This document shows, piece by piece, positions 1 through 7,195 of a stretch of 56,387 nucleotides of DNA. Position numbers and translations under genes: made by a program. The notes under the pieces were generated by a model. It was not told where the DNA came from, did no database searches, and saw only the letters and a list, made by a program, of their open reading frames with translations. Location of the stretch: assembly GCF_000802965.1 (NCBI RefSeq), contig NZ_JSAK01000028.1, positions 1 to 56,387 on the forward strand. The letters run 5' to 3'. Every line of letters starts with the position of its first letter. Within the stretch, counting starts at the first letter, position 1. The stretch comes from Pseudomonas fluorescens. Its GTDB lineage: Bacteria > Pseudomonadota > Gammaproteobacteria > Pseudomonadales > Pseudomonadaceae.

Positions 1-1
1 C

Positions 2-2932
2 GCCGCAACCAACGCTGCCGGCGAAAGCGAACGCTACGACTACGACGAACAGCACGTCATCTTGCAGCGGCAATTGGCCGGTGGCGCGAGCTTCTATTGG
101 GAGTGGGAACGTTCCGGCAAAGCGGCGCGCTGCATCCGCCATTGGGCCTCGTTTGCGCAAATGGACACGCGCTACACCTGGGACGACGACGGCGGTGTGC
201 GGCTCAAACACGCCGACGGCAGCGAGGAAGTCTACGTCCACGACGGCCAGGCGCGCCTGGTGCGGCGGGTCGAGGCCGACGGGGGCGAACGACGCAAGGC
301 CTACGACGCCGAGGGCCGGCTGATCGCCGAACAGGACCCGCTCGGCGCGGTCACCGAATACCGCTACGACGAAGTCGGACGGCTGGTGGCGCTGATTCCG
401 CCGGAAGACGAGCCGACGTCCTACGAGTACCGCAACGGTTTCCTGCATGCGCGCTATCGCGGTCAGGCCAAGTGGACCTATCGGCGCAATGCCCAGGGCG
501 ACGTGACCTGGCTGATCGACCCGGACGGTCAGAGCACTTATCACGACTACGACGCGCAAGGCCGGCTGCGGGCGATTCGTTATCCGGATCACAGTCAGCA
601 TCTATTTGAGTGGAACGCATTAGGGCAACTGCTTGAAGAAACCCTGCCCGACGGTGGGCGCCGGCAGTTTGCCTACGATGCGCTGGGGCGGCGGATTACG
701 GCGCAGGACGAATTTGGCGCGATTACCCGTTACCAGTGGGACGCGGTGGGTCGCCTGTTGCAGACCACGCTGGCGAACGGCGCCAGTCGCACCTTCAGCT
801 ACAACGCCTATGGCCGCATCACCGCCGAGCGTGACGAGCTGGACCGCGTCACCCGCTATGAATACGCCGACGATTTGCACCTGGTCAGCCGACGGATCAA
901 CCCCGACGGCAGCGAGCTGAAGTACCGCTATGAGCATGCGCAGTTGCTGCTCACCGAGATTGAGAACGAAGCCGGCGACTCCTATCGCCTGGACTACACG
1001 CCCGGTGGCTTGATCCGACAGGAAACCGGCTTCGACGGTCGACGCACGGCTTACAGCTATGACCTCAACGGCCAGTTGCAGGAGAAAACCGAGTTCGGCG
1101 ATGACGGCTCGCAGCTGGTCACCGCTTACCTGCGCGATGCGGCCGGACGGTTGCTGGTCAAGACCTTGCCCGACGGCAGCAAGGTCGACTACCGCTACGA
1201 CAGCCTCGGGCGTTTGGTCAGCGTTGACGATGGCCAGGACCATCCGCTGGAGTTTGAGTACGACGCCCACGACCGGCTGATTACCGAACATCAGGGCTGG
1301 GGCACGTTGCGCTACGGCTACGACGTCAGCGGCCAGTTGCAGCACCTGCGCCTGCCGGACAACAGCCGCCTCCAGTACCACCGCGCTCAGGGCGGCGCGC
1401 TGACTGCCATCGACCTCAACGGTTCGCGCCTGACCTCGCACAGCTTTGTCGGCGGCCGCGAGCAACAGCGTCAACAAGGTCTGTTGCGCAGCGATTATGC
1501 CTACGACGAACAGGGCCGCCTGCAAGCCCACGCCGTCAGCCAAAACCAGCATCCGCTGTATCGCCGCGACTATGCCTACAGCGCCAACGGCAACCTCCTG
1601 CAGATCGCCGACACCCGCCACGGCCAACGCCGCTACCAGTACGACCCGCTCGACCGCCTGACCCACGTGCGCCACGCCCGTGATCAGGACCCGGAACACT
1701 TCAGCCACGACCCGGCCGGCAACCTGCTGATCCACGACCGCCCCGGCCCCTGGCACCTCAAGGGCAACCGCCTGCGGCGCCACGGCGACCGCCATTATGA
1801 CTACGACGCCTACGGCAACCTGATCCGCGAGCGCCGCGACCACAGCGTCACCGACTACCGCTACGACAGCCAGCACCGCCTCGTCGGCATCAACCTGCCC
1901 GATGGCAGCAGTGCAACTTACCGCTACGACGCCTTCGGACGCCGCATCGACAAAACCGTCGACGGCCAGACCACCCGCTTCTTCTGGCAAGGCGACCACC
2001 TCGTCGCTGAAAGCAGCCCGACTCACTACCGCAGTTACCTCTACGAACCGGGCAGCTTCCGGCCCCTGGCCCTGCTCGACGGCAAAGGCCCGAAAAAAGC
2101 CTGCCCGTTCTACTACCAACTCGACCACCTCGGCACGCCGCAGGAACTCACCGATTACAGCGGCGAAATCGTCTGGTCGGCCAAATACACCGCCTACGGC
2201 AAGCTCAGCCACCTGGCCCACGGCGGCGGCGAACAGCTGGACCAGCCGCTGCGGTTTCAGGGGCAGTACTTCGATGCGGAAAGTGGTTTGCACTACAACC
2301 GGCATCGGTATTACCAGCCGGATACAGGACGGTATCTGACGCCGGATCCGGTGAAGTTGGCGGGTGGGTTGAACGCCTATCGCTATACGCCGAACCCGAC
2401 GGGGTGGGTGGATCCGTTGGGGTTGAATGATTGTCCGGGTGGGGATGGGTGTAAGAAGCCAGGGATTGCGGAACGGGATCCGGCTGGGAAGGTTAAGGTT
2501 GATGATGGAGAACCGAAAGCGCCCTCTCCAAAACCTCATAACCGTTATTTGTACCGGGGAGACTCTCGAGACTCCTGGGAAATTTTTGAGGCCGGTTTTG
2601 AGCCTCTAGGGGACAGTATGGATATTTACTTACACGCACATGACAACCGAAATCCTCCAAGCTTTTTTGTCAGCACGTCGACCTCGGAAACGGAGGCTAT
2701 AAAATTTGCAACAGGATACGGTTTTGATGACGGCTTCGTTTACGTAATAAAAAATATTCGCGGGATAGATGTGAATAAAAAGCTCGGCATTCTATCGCCT
2801 CATAAGAAAGAGGTAGAAATAGCTATGCCGGGAGGAATAGATAGCAAAGATATTCTCGGTGTTACTCCTGTCCGTGCCGATGGTAGCTATGAGGGCTACT
2901 CAATCCCTAATCCTTATAGGAAGTGGCCATGA
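2..2932 (+). CDS. Rhs repeat protein with C-terminal ADP-ribosyltransferase toxin (5' partial)
   Basis: The frame is open from the left window edge, so the N-terminus lies outside. The body is a long run of YD repeats (forms such as RYDSLGRL, YDAFGRRI), which build the Rhs cocoon. It ends in the RHS core motif and a DPLGL self-cleavage box at residues 784-788, counting from the codon at 62. The last 168 residues are the variable tip. They carry YRGDSR (Arg832), a beta-strand FVSTST (Ser871-Thr-Ser873) and E917-V-E919 followed by PGGI, the R / STS / ExE signature of ADP-ribosyltransferases of the enterotoxin A / pierisin type. The tip is visibly more AT-rich than the core, as expected for a recently swapped toxin. 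Probable role: contact-dependent or type VI delivered toxin; the host target cannot be read from sequence. The stop overlaps the next gene by 4 bp. Confidence 0.93.
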   Translation, partial: AATNAAGESERYDYDEQHVILQRQLAGGASFYWEWERSGKAARCIRHWASFAQMDTRYTWDDDGGVRLKHADGSEEVYVHDGQARLVRRVEADGGERRKAYDAEGRLIAEQDPLGAVTEYRYDEVGRLVALIPPEDEPTSYEYRNGFLHARYRGQAKWTYRRNAQGDVTWLIDPDGQSTYHDYDAQGRLRAIRYPDHSQHLFEWNALGQLLEETLPDGGRRQFAYDALGRRITAQDEFGAITRYQWDAVGRLLQTTLANGASRTFSYNAYGRITAERDELDRVTRYEYADDLHLVSRRINPDGSELKYRYEHAQLLLTEIENEAGDSYRLDYTPGGLIRQETGFDGRRTAYSYDLNGQLQEKTEFGDDGSQLVTAYLRDAAGRLLVKTLPDGSKVDYRYDSLGRLVSVDDGQDHPLEFEYDAHDRLITEHQGWGTLRYGYDVSGQLQHLRLPDNSRLQYHRAQGGALTAIDLNGSRLTSHSFVGGREQQRQQGLLRSDYAYDEQGRLQAHAVSQNQHPLYRRDYAYSANGNLLQIADTRHGQRRYQYDPLDRLTHVRHARDQDPEHFSHDPAGNLLIHDRPGPWHLKGNRLRRHGDRHYDYDAYGNLIRERRDHSVTDYRYDSQHRLVGINLPDGSSATYRYDAFGRRIDKTVDGQTTRFFWQGDHLVAESSPTHYRSYLYEPGSFRPLALLDGKGPKKACPFYYQLDHLGTPQELTDYSGEIVWSAKYTAYGKLSHLAHGGGEQLDQPLRFQGQYFDAESGLHYNRHRYYQPDTGRYLTPDPVKLAGGLNAYRYTPNPTGWVDPLGLNDCPGGDGCKKPGIAERDPAGKVKVDDGEPKAPSPKPHNRYLYRGDSRDSWEIFEAGFEPLGDSMDIYLHAHDNRNPPSFFVSTSTSETEAIKFATGYGFDDGFVYVIKNIRGIDVNKKLGILSPHKKEVEIAMPGGIDSKDILGVTPVRADGSYEGYSIPNPYRKWP

Positions 2933-3318
2933 AAAAAGTCGAAATATCCATTCACACTAATGGGGTCACTCAGAAGACCTTAATCGAATGCGACCGTCAA
3001 AACCAGACGCTAGCTTTCATTATGGAAAATGGCTCAAAAAAGACCTACACAGCACATGACCTATATGCCTGCTTTGGATTGTTACGAGCCGACTTTCCAG
3101 AAACTAAATTTTTATGCAAAGGTGCCAAACTTAACGTTCATCCTTCACGAATGTCATCGCAAATGTCTGCAGGGGTAGTGGCATATGAACTCCACCTAGG
3201 AAAGCCATCCGAGGAGGATGATGTGGTGAACATATTCGACTATGAAGAAATCGATATTACAAACGACATTCAGCAACAACGGGATTTCTATCAGTGCTGG
3301 ATAGACTCCTTGAGGTAA
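2929..3318 (+). CDS. candidate immunity protein to the Rhs ADP-ribosyltransferase tip
   Basis: This encodes 129 residues from the ATG at 2929, which overlaps the Rhs stop codon (ATGA). A GTG six bases upstream is possible, but AGGAAG at 2917-2922 is better spaced for the ATG. The product is soluble with no signal peptide or membrane segment, has an acidic stretch (EEDD) near residue 96 and ends in WIDSLR. I do not recognise a family. Immunity function is inferred only from position: toxin tips of Rhs proteins are almost always followed by their cognate immunity gene. Base composition is AT-rich like the toxin tip and unlike the Rhs core, so the pair probably moved together. Confidence 0.8.
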   Translation: MKKVEISIHTNGVTQKTLIECDRQNQTLAFIMENGSKKTYTAHDLYACFGLLRADFPETKFLCKGAKLNVHPSRMSSQMSAGVVAYELHLGKPSEEDDVVNIFDYEEIDITNDIQQQRDFYQCWIDSLR

Positions 3319-3385
3319 AAGAACTGCGTATCGGCTCGCGAACTAGCATGGGGTGCTAGCAGTCTGTAGAAAGCAAAACACTCAA

Positions 3386-3406
3386 AGCCCAGCAAACCGC
3401 TGGGCT
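3386..3406 (-). terminator. hairpin downstream of the Ser/Gly-rich secreted protein gene
   Basis: AGCCCAGC pairs with GCTGGGCT across a 5-base loop. On the minus strand it is followed by a T-rich but interrupted stretch, so it would end transcription from the gene at 3421-3780. Confidence 0.55.
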
Positions 3407-3420
3407 CGAACATATAAATG

Positions 3421-3780
3421 TCATTCGCCACTCCCACCTCCAGCACGACCGGCCCCACCACCCGCACTCCCCGAACTCCCACCACTTCTCCCGGAACTAC
3501 CGGACTCTCCAGACCCACTACTCCCCTTCGAATTCTCACCACTCATAACTCCACTCCCCGTCCCGGGGCTAGTACTACTCCCATTAGCATCACCACCATT
3601 CCCACCTTCAATAGTGCCAGGAGGCAGTGCATTCTCCGCCCCGGAACCGGCGTTCATTTCCGTCGAAGGCGGCATCCCGCCCTTATCCACTGGCGCACCG
3701 CTGCTACCGGCAAATGTCACCACTGCACTGAACGACAATAAAGTGACCACTGTCATAGCCGTGAGTTTTGACCTGTTCAT
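3421..3780 (-). CDS. secreted low-complexity Ser/Gly-rich protein
   Basis: The 119-residue product starts with a clear signal peptide (MNRSKLTAMTVVTLLSF, cleavage probably after TFA). The second half is almost entirely Gly and Ser with scattered Glu and Arg (residues about 60-119), so it is likely disordered. AAAGGAG lies a few bases upstream of the ATG, which supports real translation. I do not recognise a family. It heads a set of small minus-strand genes between the Rhs locus and tRNA-Ser. An antisense frame exists but has no start signal. Function unknown; an envelope or surface role is only a guess. Confidence 0.65.
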   Translation of the reverse strand: MNRSKLTAMTVVTLLSFSAVVTFAGSSGAPVDKGGMPPSTEMNAGSGAENALPPGTIEGGNGGDANGSSTSPGTGSGVMSGENSKGSSGSGESGSSGRSGGSSGSAGGGAGRAGGGSGE

Positions 3781-3811
3781 GGTCCACTCCTTTCAAGGTT
3801 GTTGGACCGCA

Positions 3812-4030
3812 TCAGCTGGGTTTGCCCGAGCCATCTTGGCCAGCTATATCCGGATCATCAGGTAAGGCCTCGACATCAGAATCAGCGCGCTTAACGTCTT
3901 CGTTGGGAACCTGCTCAACACCTGCATCATCATCGGGCGGACGTTGATCACGACTCAGAGGATCAGTCGGTGAGCGCAATGGATATTCAGGCGTTTCGTC
4001 GATATCAGCATCTTTCGGATCAGCATTCAT
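3812..4030 (-). CDS. small acidic hypothetical protein
   Basis: This encodes 72 residues beginning MNADPKDADIDETPEYP. The frame is open further upstream, but the ATG at 4030 is preceded by GAGAGGTG at good spacing and the upstream part looks non-coding. The product is rich in Asp, Glu and Pro, has no membrane segment or signal, and is probably disordered. No family recognised. Its composition resembles the next acidic gene at 4137-4319, so the two may be related in function. Small soluble acidic proteins are often stress or hydration proteins, but nothing here proves that. Confidence 0.55.
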   Translation of the reverse strand: MNADPKDADIDETPEYPLRSPTDPLSRDQRPPDDDAGVEQVPNEDVKRADSDVEALPDDPDIAGQDGSGKPS

Positions 4031-4136
4031 GGTGCACCTCTCAAAGAGCCTGAAAGCAGGCCCTGAAGTTTCGAGTAAGGCGCGATGCTCGCGTTCGAGC
4101 CGGGAGACATCCGGTAAACCCGTTCGCAACCCTCGA

Positions 4137-4319
4137 TCAAGCGTCGTCTTCATCCTCGTTTTCAAAATCAACATTGCCCACATCACCCGCATCATCGGAA
4201 TCGTTAAGCGGAACAGTCGCATCGTCCATCAAAGAACCCGGATCCTCATTACCGGGATCGTTAATGAACGGCAGTCCGCTCGGGCCTTTTTCTTCTTTGC
4301 CTGCGGTCTCCGGTGTCAT
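4137..4319 (-). CDS. very acidic small hypothetical protein
   Basis: This encodes 60 residues from the ATG at 4319, chosen over an upstream GTG at 4331 because GAGG sits six bases before the ATG. The N-terminal third is Lys/Glu/Gly-rich and the C-terminal half is dominated by Asp, Asn and Glu, ending in NEDEDDA. There is no signal peptide or hydrophobic segment. No family recognised; expected to be disordered. Spacing to the acidic gene at 3812-4030 (about 105 bases) is compatible with a common transcript. Confidence 0.5.
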   Translation of the reverse strand: MTPETAGKEEKGPSGLPFINDPGNEDPGSLMDDATVPLNDSDDAGDVGNVDFENEDEDDA

Positions 4320-4403
4320 GGCGTGCCTCACATTATTCAGGGGTATATGAAGTTCGAGGGTTCACCACAGGTAAATGTTCCGGGACAAAGCACAGATATG
4401 AAA

Positions 4404-4424
4404 AACCCGGCGCTTGGCCGGGTT
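4404..4424 (-). terminator. terminator of the His-tailed glycine-zipper gene
   Basis: AACCCGGC pairs with GCCGGGTT around GCTTG. On the minus strand the stem is followed by a run of T, just downstream of the stop at 4447. Confidence 0.75.
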
Positions 4425-4446
4425 TGTGCGTCAGGGCGATGTCGAA

Positions 4447-4908
4447 TCAGTGATGTTTGTTTTTGTGTTTATGCTTGTGTTTGTGGCCGCCACCGGAATG
4501 GGAGCTGTCATTGTCGCTCCCCAGATTGTTGCCGACCGCACCACCCGCAGCCCCGCCCAGGCCTGCGCCAATGGTCGAACCGGTTGAGCCGCCGAGGCTA
4601 TTACCGATCACCGAGCCGCCCGCCGAGCCCAAGCCACCGCCGACCGCTGCTTCTGTGCGACTGCCCTTGGGCGCGCCGACCGCACTGCCTGCCGCGCCAC
4701 CTACACCAGCGCCAATCGCTGCGCCCGTGCTGCCGCCCATTTGCCCGCCGACTACGTTGCCCAGCGCGCCGCCAAGGCCGCCGCCTACAGCAGCAGTGCC
4801 ATCACCGGCGGCCATCGCCAGCGGCGTGAGAAAAAGTCCAAAAAATAACGTAGACAACGTCAAACGTACGGAGCCATTTACTTCCTTGCCTTTGGTAATC
4901 GCTGTCAT
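4447..4908 (-). CDS. secreted glycine-zipper protein with His/Lys-rich tail
   Basis: The 153-residue product has a signal peptide (hydrophobic TLSTLFFGLFLTPLAMA, cleavage after AMA, so mature GDGTAA). Residues about 35-130 are a glycine-zipper array (repeats like GGGLGGALG, GAAIGAGVGGAAG, GSTIGAGLGGAAG) that could pack as membrane hairpins. The last 20 residues hold SHSGGG followed by alternating His and Lys, a plausible metal or anion binding tail. GAGG precedes the ATG. It is a clear paralogue of the gene at 5022-5390, which lacks the long His tail. Exact function unknown; glycine-zipper proteins act in the envelope, in pores, or as small toxins. Confidence 0.75.
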   Translation of the reverse strand: MTAITKGKEVNGSVRLTLSTLFFGLFLTPLAMAAGDGTAAVGGGLGGALGNVVGGQMGGSTGAAIGAGVGGAAGSAVGAPKGSRTEAAVGGGLGSAGGSVIGNSLGGSTGSTIGAGLGGAAGGAVGNNLGSDNDSSHSGGGHKHKHKHKNKHH

Positions 4909-4975
4909 AGCATGCCTCGTGTTCTTCGATGGGCTTAAAACTTTGAGCCGCTATCGGGAGAAACGTTCATAAACC

Positions 4976-5004
4976 AAAAAGCCCGGCATCGAGCCGGGCT
5001 TTTT
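4976..5004. terminator. bidirectional terminator between the two glycine-zipper genes
   Basis: AAAAAGCCCGGC and GCCGGGCTTTTT form a strong symmetrical hairpin. It lies just after the stop of the gene at 5022-5390 on the minus strand. Confidence 0.85.
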
Positions 5005-5021
5005 GAATGGACCGTTCAGGA

Positions 5022-5390
5022 TCAGTGACGCTTGTGACCTTTGGCCAGGTTGCTGCCAACGCCGCCGCCCAATGCGCCACCCAGGCCTGCGCCGATGGTG
5101 GAACCGGTCTTGCCGCCGAGGCTGTTACCGATCACCGAACCACCGGCAGCGCCCACACCGCCGCCGATGGCAGCGCTGGTACGGTGGCCTTTCTTGGCGG
5201 CAACAGCACTGCCTGCTGCGCCTGCCACACCAGCACCAATCGCAGCGCCGGTGCTGCCGCCCATGCTCTGGCCCACGACATTACCCAGCGCGCCGCCCAA
5301 TCCGCCACCAATTGCAGCAGTGCCGTCGCCAGCCATTGCACCTTGAGCAACCAGAAGACCCAGAACCAGAGCAGGCAGAGTGAAACGCAT
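5022..5390 (-). CDS. secreted glycine-zipper protein
   Basis: The 122-residue product starts MRFTLPALVLGLLVAQGAMA, a clean signal peptide with an AMA cleavage site and mature start GDGTAA, as in its paralogue at 4447-4908. The frame is open upstream, but GAGG before this ATG and the signal peptide decide the start. The mature part is an array of Gly/Ala zipper repeats and ends in the short basic tail AKGHKRH. No family assigned beyond glycine-zipper. Each paralogue has its own terminator, so they are probably transcribed separately. Role unknown, likely in the envelope. Confidence 0.75.
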   Translation of the reverse strand: MRFTLPALVLGLLVAQGAMAGDGTAAIGGGLGGALGNVVGQSMGGSTGAAIGAGVAGAAGSAVAAKKGHRTSAAIGGGVGAAGGSVIGNSLGGKTGSTIGAGLGGALGGGVGSNLAKGHKRH

Positions 5391-5474
5391 GACAAAAAAC
5401 CTCAAAAATAAGATGAAAATCAAAGGGGTCGCGATTGAATGCTTTAGAGGGAACAAAGTCCAGACATACGCGCT

Positions 5475-5499
5475 CAACCATCGCGGATGGCGACGGTTG
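5475..5499. repeat. imperfect inverted repeat upstream of the glycine-zipper gene
   Basis: CAACCATCGC and GCGACGGTTG are inverted copies with one mismatch around GGATG. It lies about 85-110 bases upstream of the start at 5390, so it could be an operator or a leader hairpin. Confidence 0.35.
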
Positions 5500-5532
5500 G
5501 ACAGCGTTTATGGAAAAGGTTTTATGACAGGC

Positions 5533-5558
5533 AAAAAAAAGCCCGCTGGGGAACGGGC
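5533..5558 (-). terminator. orphan minus-strand terminator-like hairpin
   Basis: GCCCG and CGGGC form a stem next to eight A on the plus strand, hence T-run on the minus strand. No gene lies directly upstream of it on that strand, because the preceding gene already has a terminator at 5662-5685. Confidence 0.5.
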
Positions 5559-5661
5559 AGGATGTTGCTTTCTAACGGATGAGTTGAGCCTACGTAGACG
5601 CCTGTGAAAACTTTGTGAAAAAACCCGGGGTTAAAAAATTGTTCACACATTCATCAGGCAC

Positions 5662-5685
5662 AAAAAACCCCGCTCAATGGCGGGG
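5662..5685 (-). terminator. terminator of the CxxC small protein gene
   Basis: CCCCGC pairs with GCGGGG around TCAATG and is followed by TTTTTT on the minus strand, 17 bases after the stop at 5702. Confidence 0.8.
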
Positions 5686-5701
5686 CATGCTTGGGGATCC
5701 A

Positions 5702-5890
5702 TTACTTCCTGGCCGGAGCCGTCACCCTGGGGAGAAATTTCCCCTTCTGCACTCGGCCCGCCCTGGTCTTGATCTTGTCGACCTCTGTCTGGTCCTCGCC
5801 GAAGCTGGCAACGTACGCAGTCTGTCCACACTGCACACAATTGTTGATCGGAAACTCTGCACCGTCGTCTTCGATATACGGATCAGCCAT
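5702..5890 (-). CDS. small protein with a CxxC motif
   Basis: This encodes 62 residues starting MADPYIEDDGAEFP. The frame is open upstream, but GAGGGGTG precedes this ATG. It has two cysteines spaced CVQC (residues 18-21), an acidic N-terminus and a basic C-terminus (KTRAGRVQKGK). No membrane segment or signal. A single CxxC could bind zinc in a dimer or be redox-active; the family is not recognised. It has its own terminator and probably its own promoter in 5891-6037. Confidence 0.6.
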   Translation of the reverse strand: MADPYIEDDGAEFPINNCVQCGQTAYVASFGEDQTEVDKIKTRAGRVQKGKFLPRVTAPARK

Positions 5891-6037
5891 CTCTTCACCC
5901 CTCTTCAAAAGCGGGATCGACACCGGCAAGCCCTTTTGCCTGAATAAATATCGACCACCAAGGTTTTTGAGACTAGCCGGTCACGACCGGACTTGTAATT
6001 CACATATCAAAATGCCCGACGAAAGGACCTATCTTCA

Positions 6038-6358
6038 TTACCTTAATTTGACCGCCGTACCGGTCACAAATACCACCACCATCCCGCCTTTGCCGGCCGG
6101 CATACTGATCTCAAAATCAAGTCCCACCACAGCATCCGCCTGAAGTGCCCGCGCCCGCTCCTTGATCTCGTCAGTGGCCTGAATACGCGCCTCCTTCAAT
6201 GCGCGCTCCAGCGTCTGGGAGCGGCCACCGAAAATATCGCGCATGCCGGCGAACATATCGCGGATAACGTTGACGCCCTGCACCGACTCGGCGCTGACAA
6301 TGTCCAGGTAAGCCGTGATTTGTCGGCCTTCGATTGTATGGGTCGTGGTAGTAATCAT
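6038..6358 (-). CDS. YbjQ-family (heavy-metal-binding domain, DUF74) protein
   Basis: The 106-residue product has the size and motifs of the YbjQ family: an N-terminal strand ending in the ITAYLDIVSAES segment, a central GMRDIFGGRS, a helix ending in LKEARIQATDEIKERA, then the AVVGLDFE strand and a C-terminal VFVTGTAV strand. The family forms pentamers; its biochemical role is unclear despite the heavy-metal label, and I see no Cys or His cluster here. AAAAGGAAA precedes the ATG. It probably forms a short minus-strand unit with the 62-residue gene at 6386-6574, 27 bases away. Confidence 0.88.
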   Translation of the reverse strand: MITTTTHTIEGRQITAYLDIVSAESVQGVNVIRDMFAGMRDIFGGRSQTLERALKEARIQATDEIKERARALQADAVVGLDFEISMPAGKGGMVVVFVTGTAVKLR

Positions 6359-6385
6359 TGAGTTTCCTTTTTATGGCTCCGAGGG

Positions 6386-6574
6386 CTAAACCCACCCAAA
6401 CCCTTTCGCCACTATCGCGGCCAGACCAAGCGTTTCGGTGATAAGTGCACTGAAGAGAATTCGAAATTCAGACCGGGTTTCGTTGCGATGCTCCCGAACA
6501 TCTATACGAATGCCATCGAGGTCACGCCGGATATATTCCACATGCGTCTCAAGCTTGACTACTCGTGGCTCCAT
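6386..6574 (-). CDS. small coiled-coil protein with one C-terminal membrane segment
   Basis: This encodes 62 residues from the ATG at 6574, preceded by AAAGGAG. An upstream in-frame ATG at 6610 lacks such a site. Residues 1-38 form a charged heptad-like helix (RVVKLETHVEYIRRDLDGI), and residues 41-60 are hydrophobic (ILFSALITETLGLAAIVAKGF), so it should be a tail-anchored or XhlA-like membrane protein. Many pseudomonads have longer versions with more coil before the membrane segment, so this may be a shortened form. Function unknown. Confidence 0.6.
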   Translation of the reverse strand: MEPRVVKLETHVEYIRRDLDGIRIDVREHRNETRSEFRILFSALITETLGLAAIVAKGFGWV

Positions 6575-6752
6575 CCCGGGTTCTCCTTTTGAGCCTGATC
6601 GCGTTTTCATTGACGCTAGCGTACCCCGGTCCAGCTTCAGATGCGTCTCTATCCCAAGTAAGAAACTTCCACCCTTAATGGGCTAGCCAAGAGCGTCGTG
6701 GGAAAATACCCGGAGCGCTGAACATTCCAAAATCCAACACCCGAACGCACAA

Positions 6753-6782
6753 AACCCCTGGCTTCTTTCGAAACCAGGGGTT
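6753..6782 (-). terminator. terminator of tRNA-Ser
   Basis: AACCCCTGG and CCAGGGGTT form a 9-bp stem with T-rich sequence after it on the minus strand, 17 bases beyond the tRNA 3' end. Confidence 0.85.
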
Positions 6783-6798
6783 CTGTTTACATCGAATT

Positions 6799-6888
6799 TG
6801 GCGGTGAAGGAGAGATTCGAACTCTCGATACAGTTTCCTGTATACACACTTTCCAGGCGTGCTCCTTAAGCCACTCGGACACTTCACC
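6799..6888 (-). tRNA. tRNA-Ser (anticodon GGA)
   Basis: The acceptor stem is GGTGAAG / CTTCACC, followed by discriminator G and encoded CCA at 6799-6801. The D arm begins TGTCCGAGTGG and the anticodon loop is CTGGAAA with GGA at 6852-6854. A long variable arm (TGTATACAGG...CTGTATC) marks a class II tRNA, as serine requires. The T arm is GAGAGTTCGAATCTCTC. It reads UCC and UCU codons. Its 3' end faces the small-protein island, the usual side for integration. Confidence 0.96.
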
Positions 6889-7195
6889 GTATCTCTTCAA
6901 ACAAGTTCTGTCTGTCGAGGCGCGCTAATGTAGTCGAAAGCTTTTCTGATGGCAAACATTTTTTTCAGAATTTTCATGCGGTTAACGCGATTAGTCGTTT
7001 CGGTCGCTACAGGGCATGACAAACCGGCCAATCTCCGGCTTCGCGCTCCCATCTATATAGACGGCGATTCGCGGCTGGCGTGGCTGGATGCGTTCGGAGG
7101 ACGGGAAAACGGTGACTGGCGAGTCAGTCACGGCGCTTTACCTGGCCTTTAGTGGTGGGTAACGTCTGCCCTACTTTATTGAAAGGAATAGCGTC
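6889..7195. other. 307-base intergenic region between tRNA-Ser and the crotonase gene
   Basis: It contains the tRNA promoter at 6927-6955 and the upstream region of the gene at 7196. A 67-codon plus-strand frame from 6949 starts inside that promoter and has no ribosome binding site, so I see no gene here. Confidence 0.6.
6927..6955 (-). promoter_or_regulatory. probable sigma-70 promoter of tRNA-Ser
   Basis: On the minus strand TTGCCA (5 of 6 matches to the -35 box) and TACATT (4 of 6 to the -10 box) are separated by exactly 17 bases. The start point would fall near 6920, about 30 bases before the mature tRNA. Confidence 0.6.

Larger units (their letters stand above)
5391..5701. other. 311-base intergenic region without a convincing gene
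   Basis: It holds the upstream region of the glycine-zipper gene, an imperfect inverted repeat at 5475-5499, an A-run with hairpin at 5533-5558, the palindrome CTACGTAG near 5589 and the terminator at 5662-5685. Short open frames here have no ribosome binding site that convinces me. Confidence 0.6.

Noticed and set aside
620..2539. A 639-codon minus-strand open frame opposite the Rhs core
   Set aside because: It is the complement of YD-repeat codons; its translation is Val/Ala/Gln-rich without start signal or domain. High GC keeps antisense frames open.
5621..5639. Palindrome aaaaaacccggggttaaaaaa as a terminator
   Set aside because: The stem leaves a loop of one base, too short for a stable hairpin as drawn.
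6949..7152. A 67-codon plus-strand frame before the crotonase gene
   Set aside because: Its ATG lies in the tRNA-Ser promoter and no ribosome binding site precedes it.
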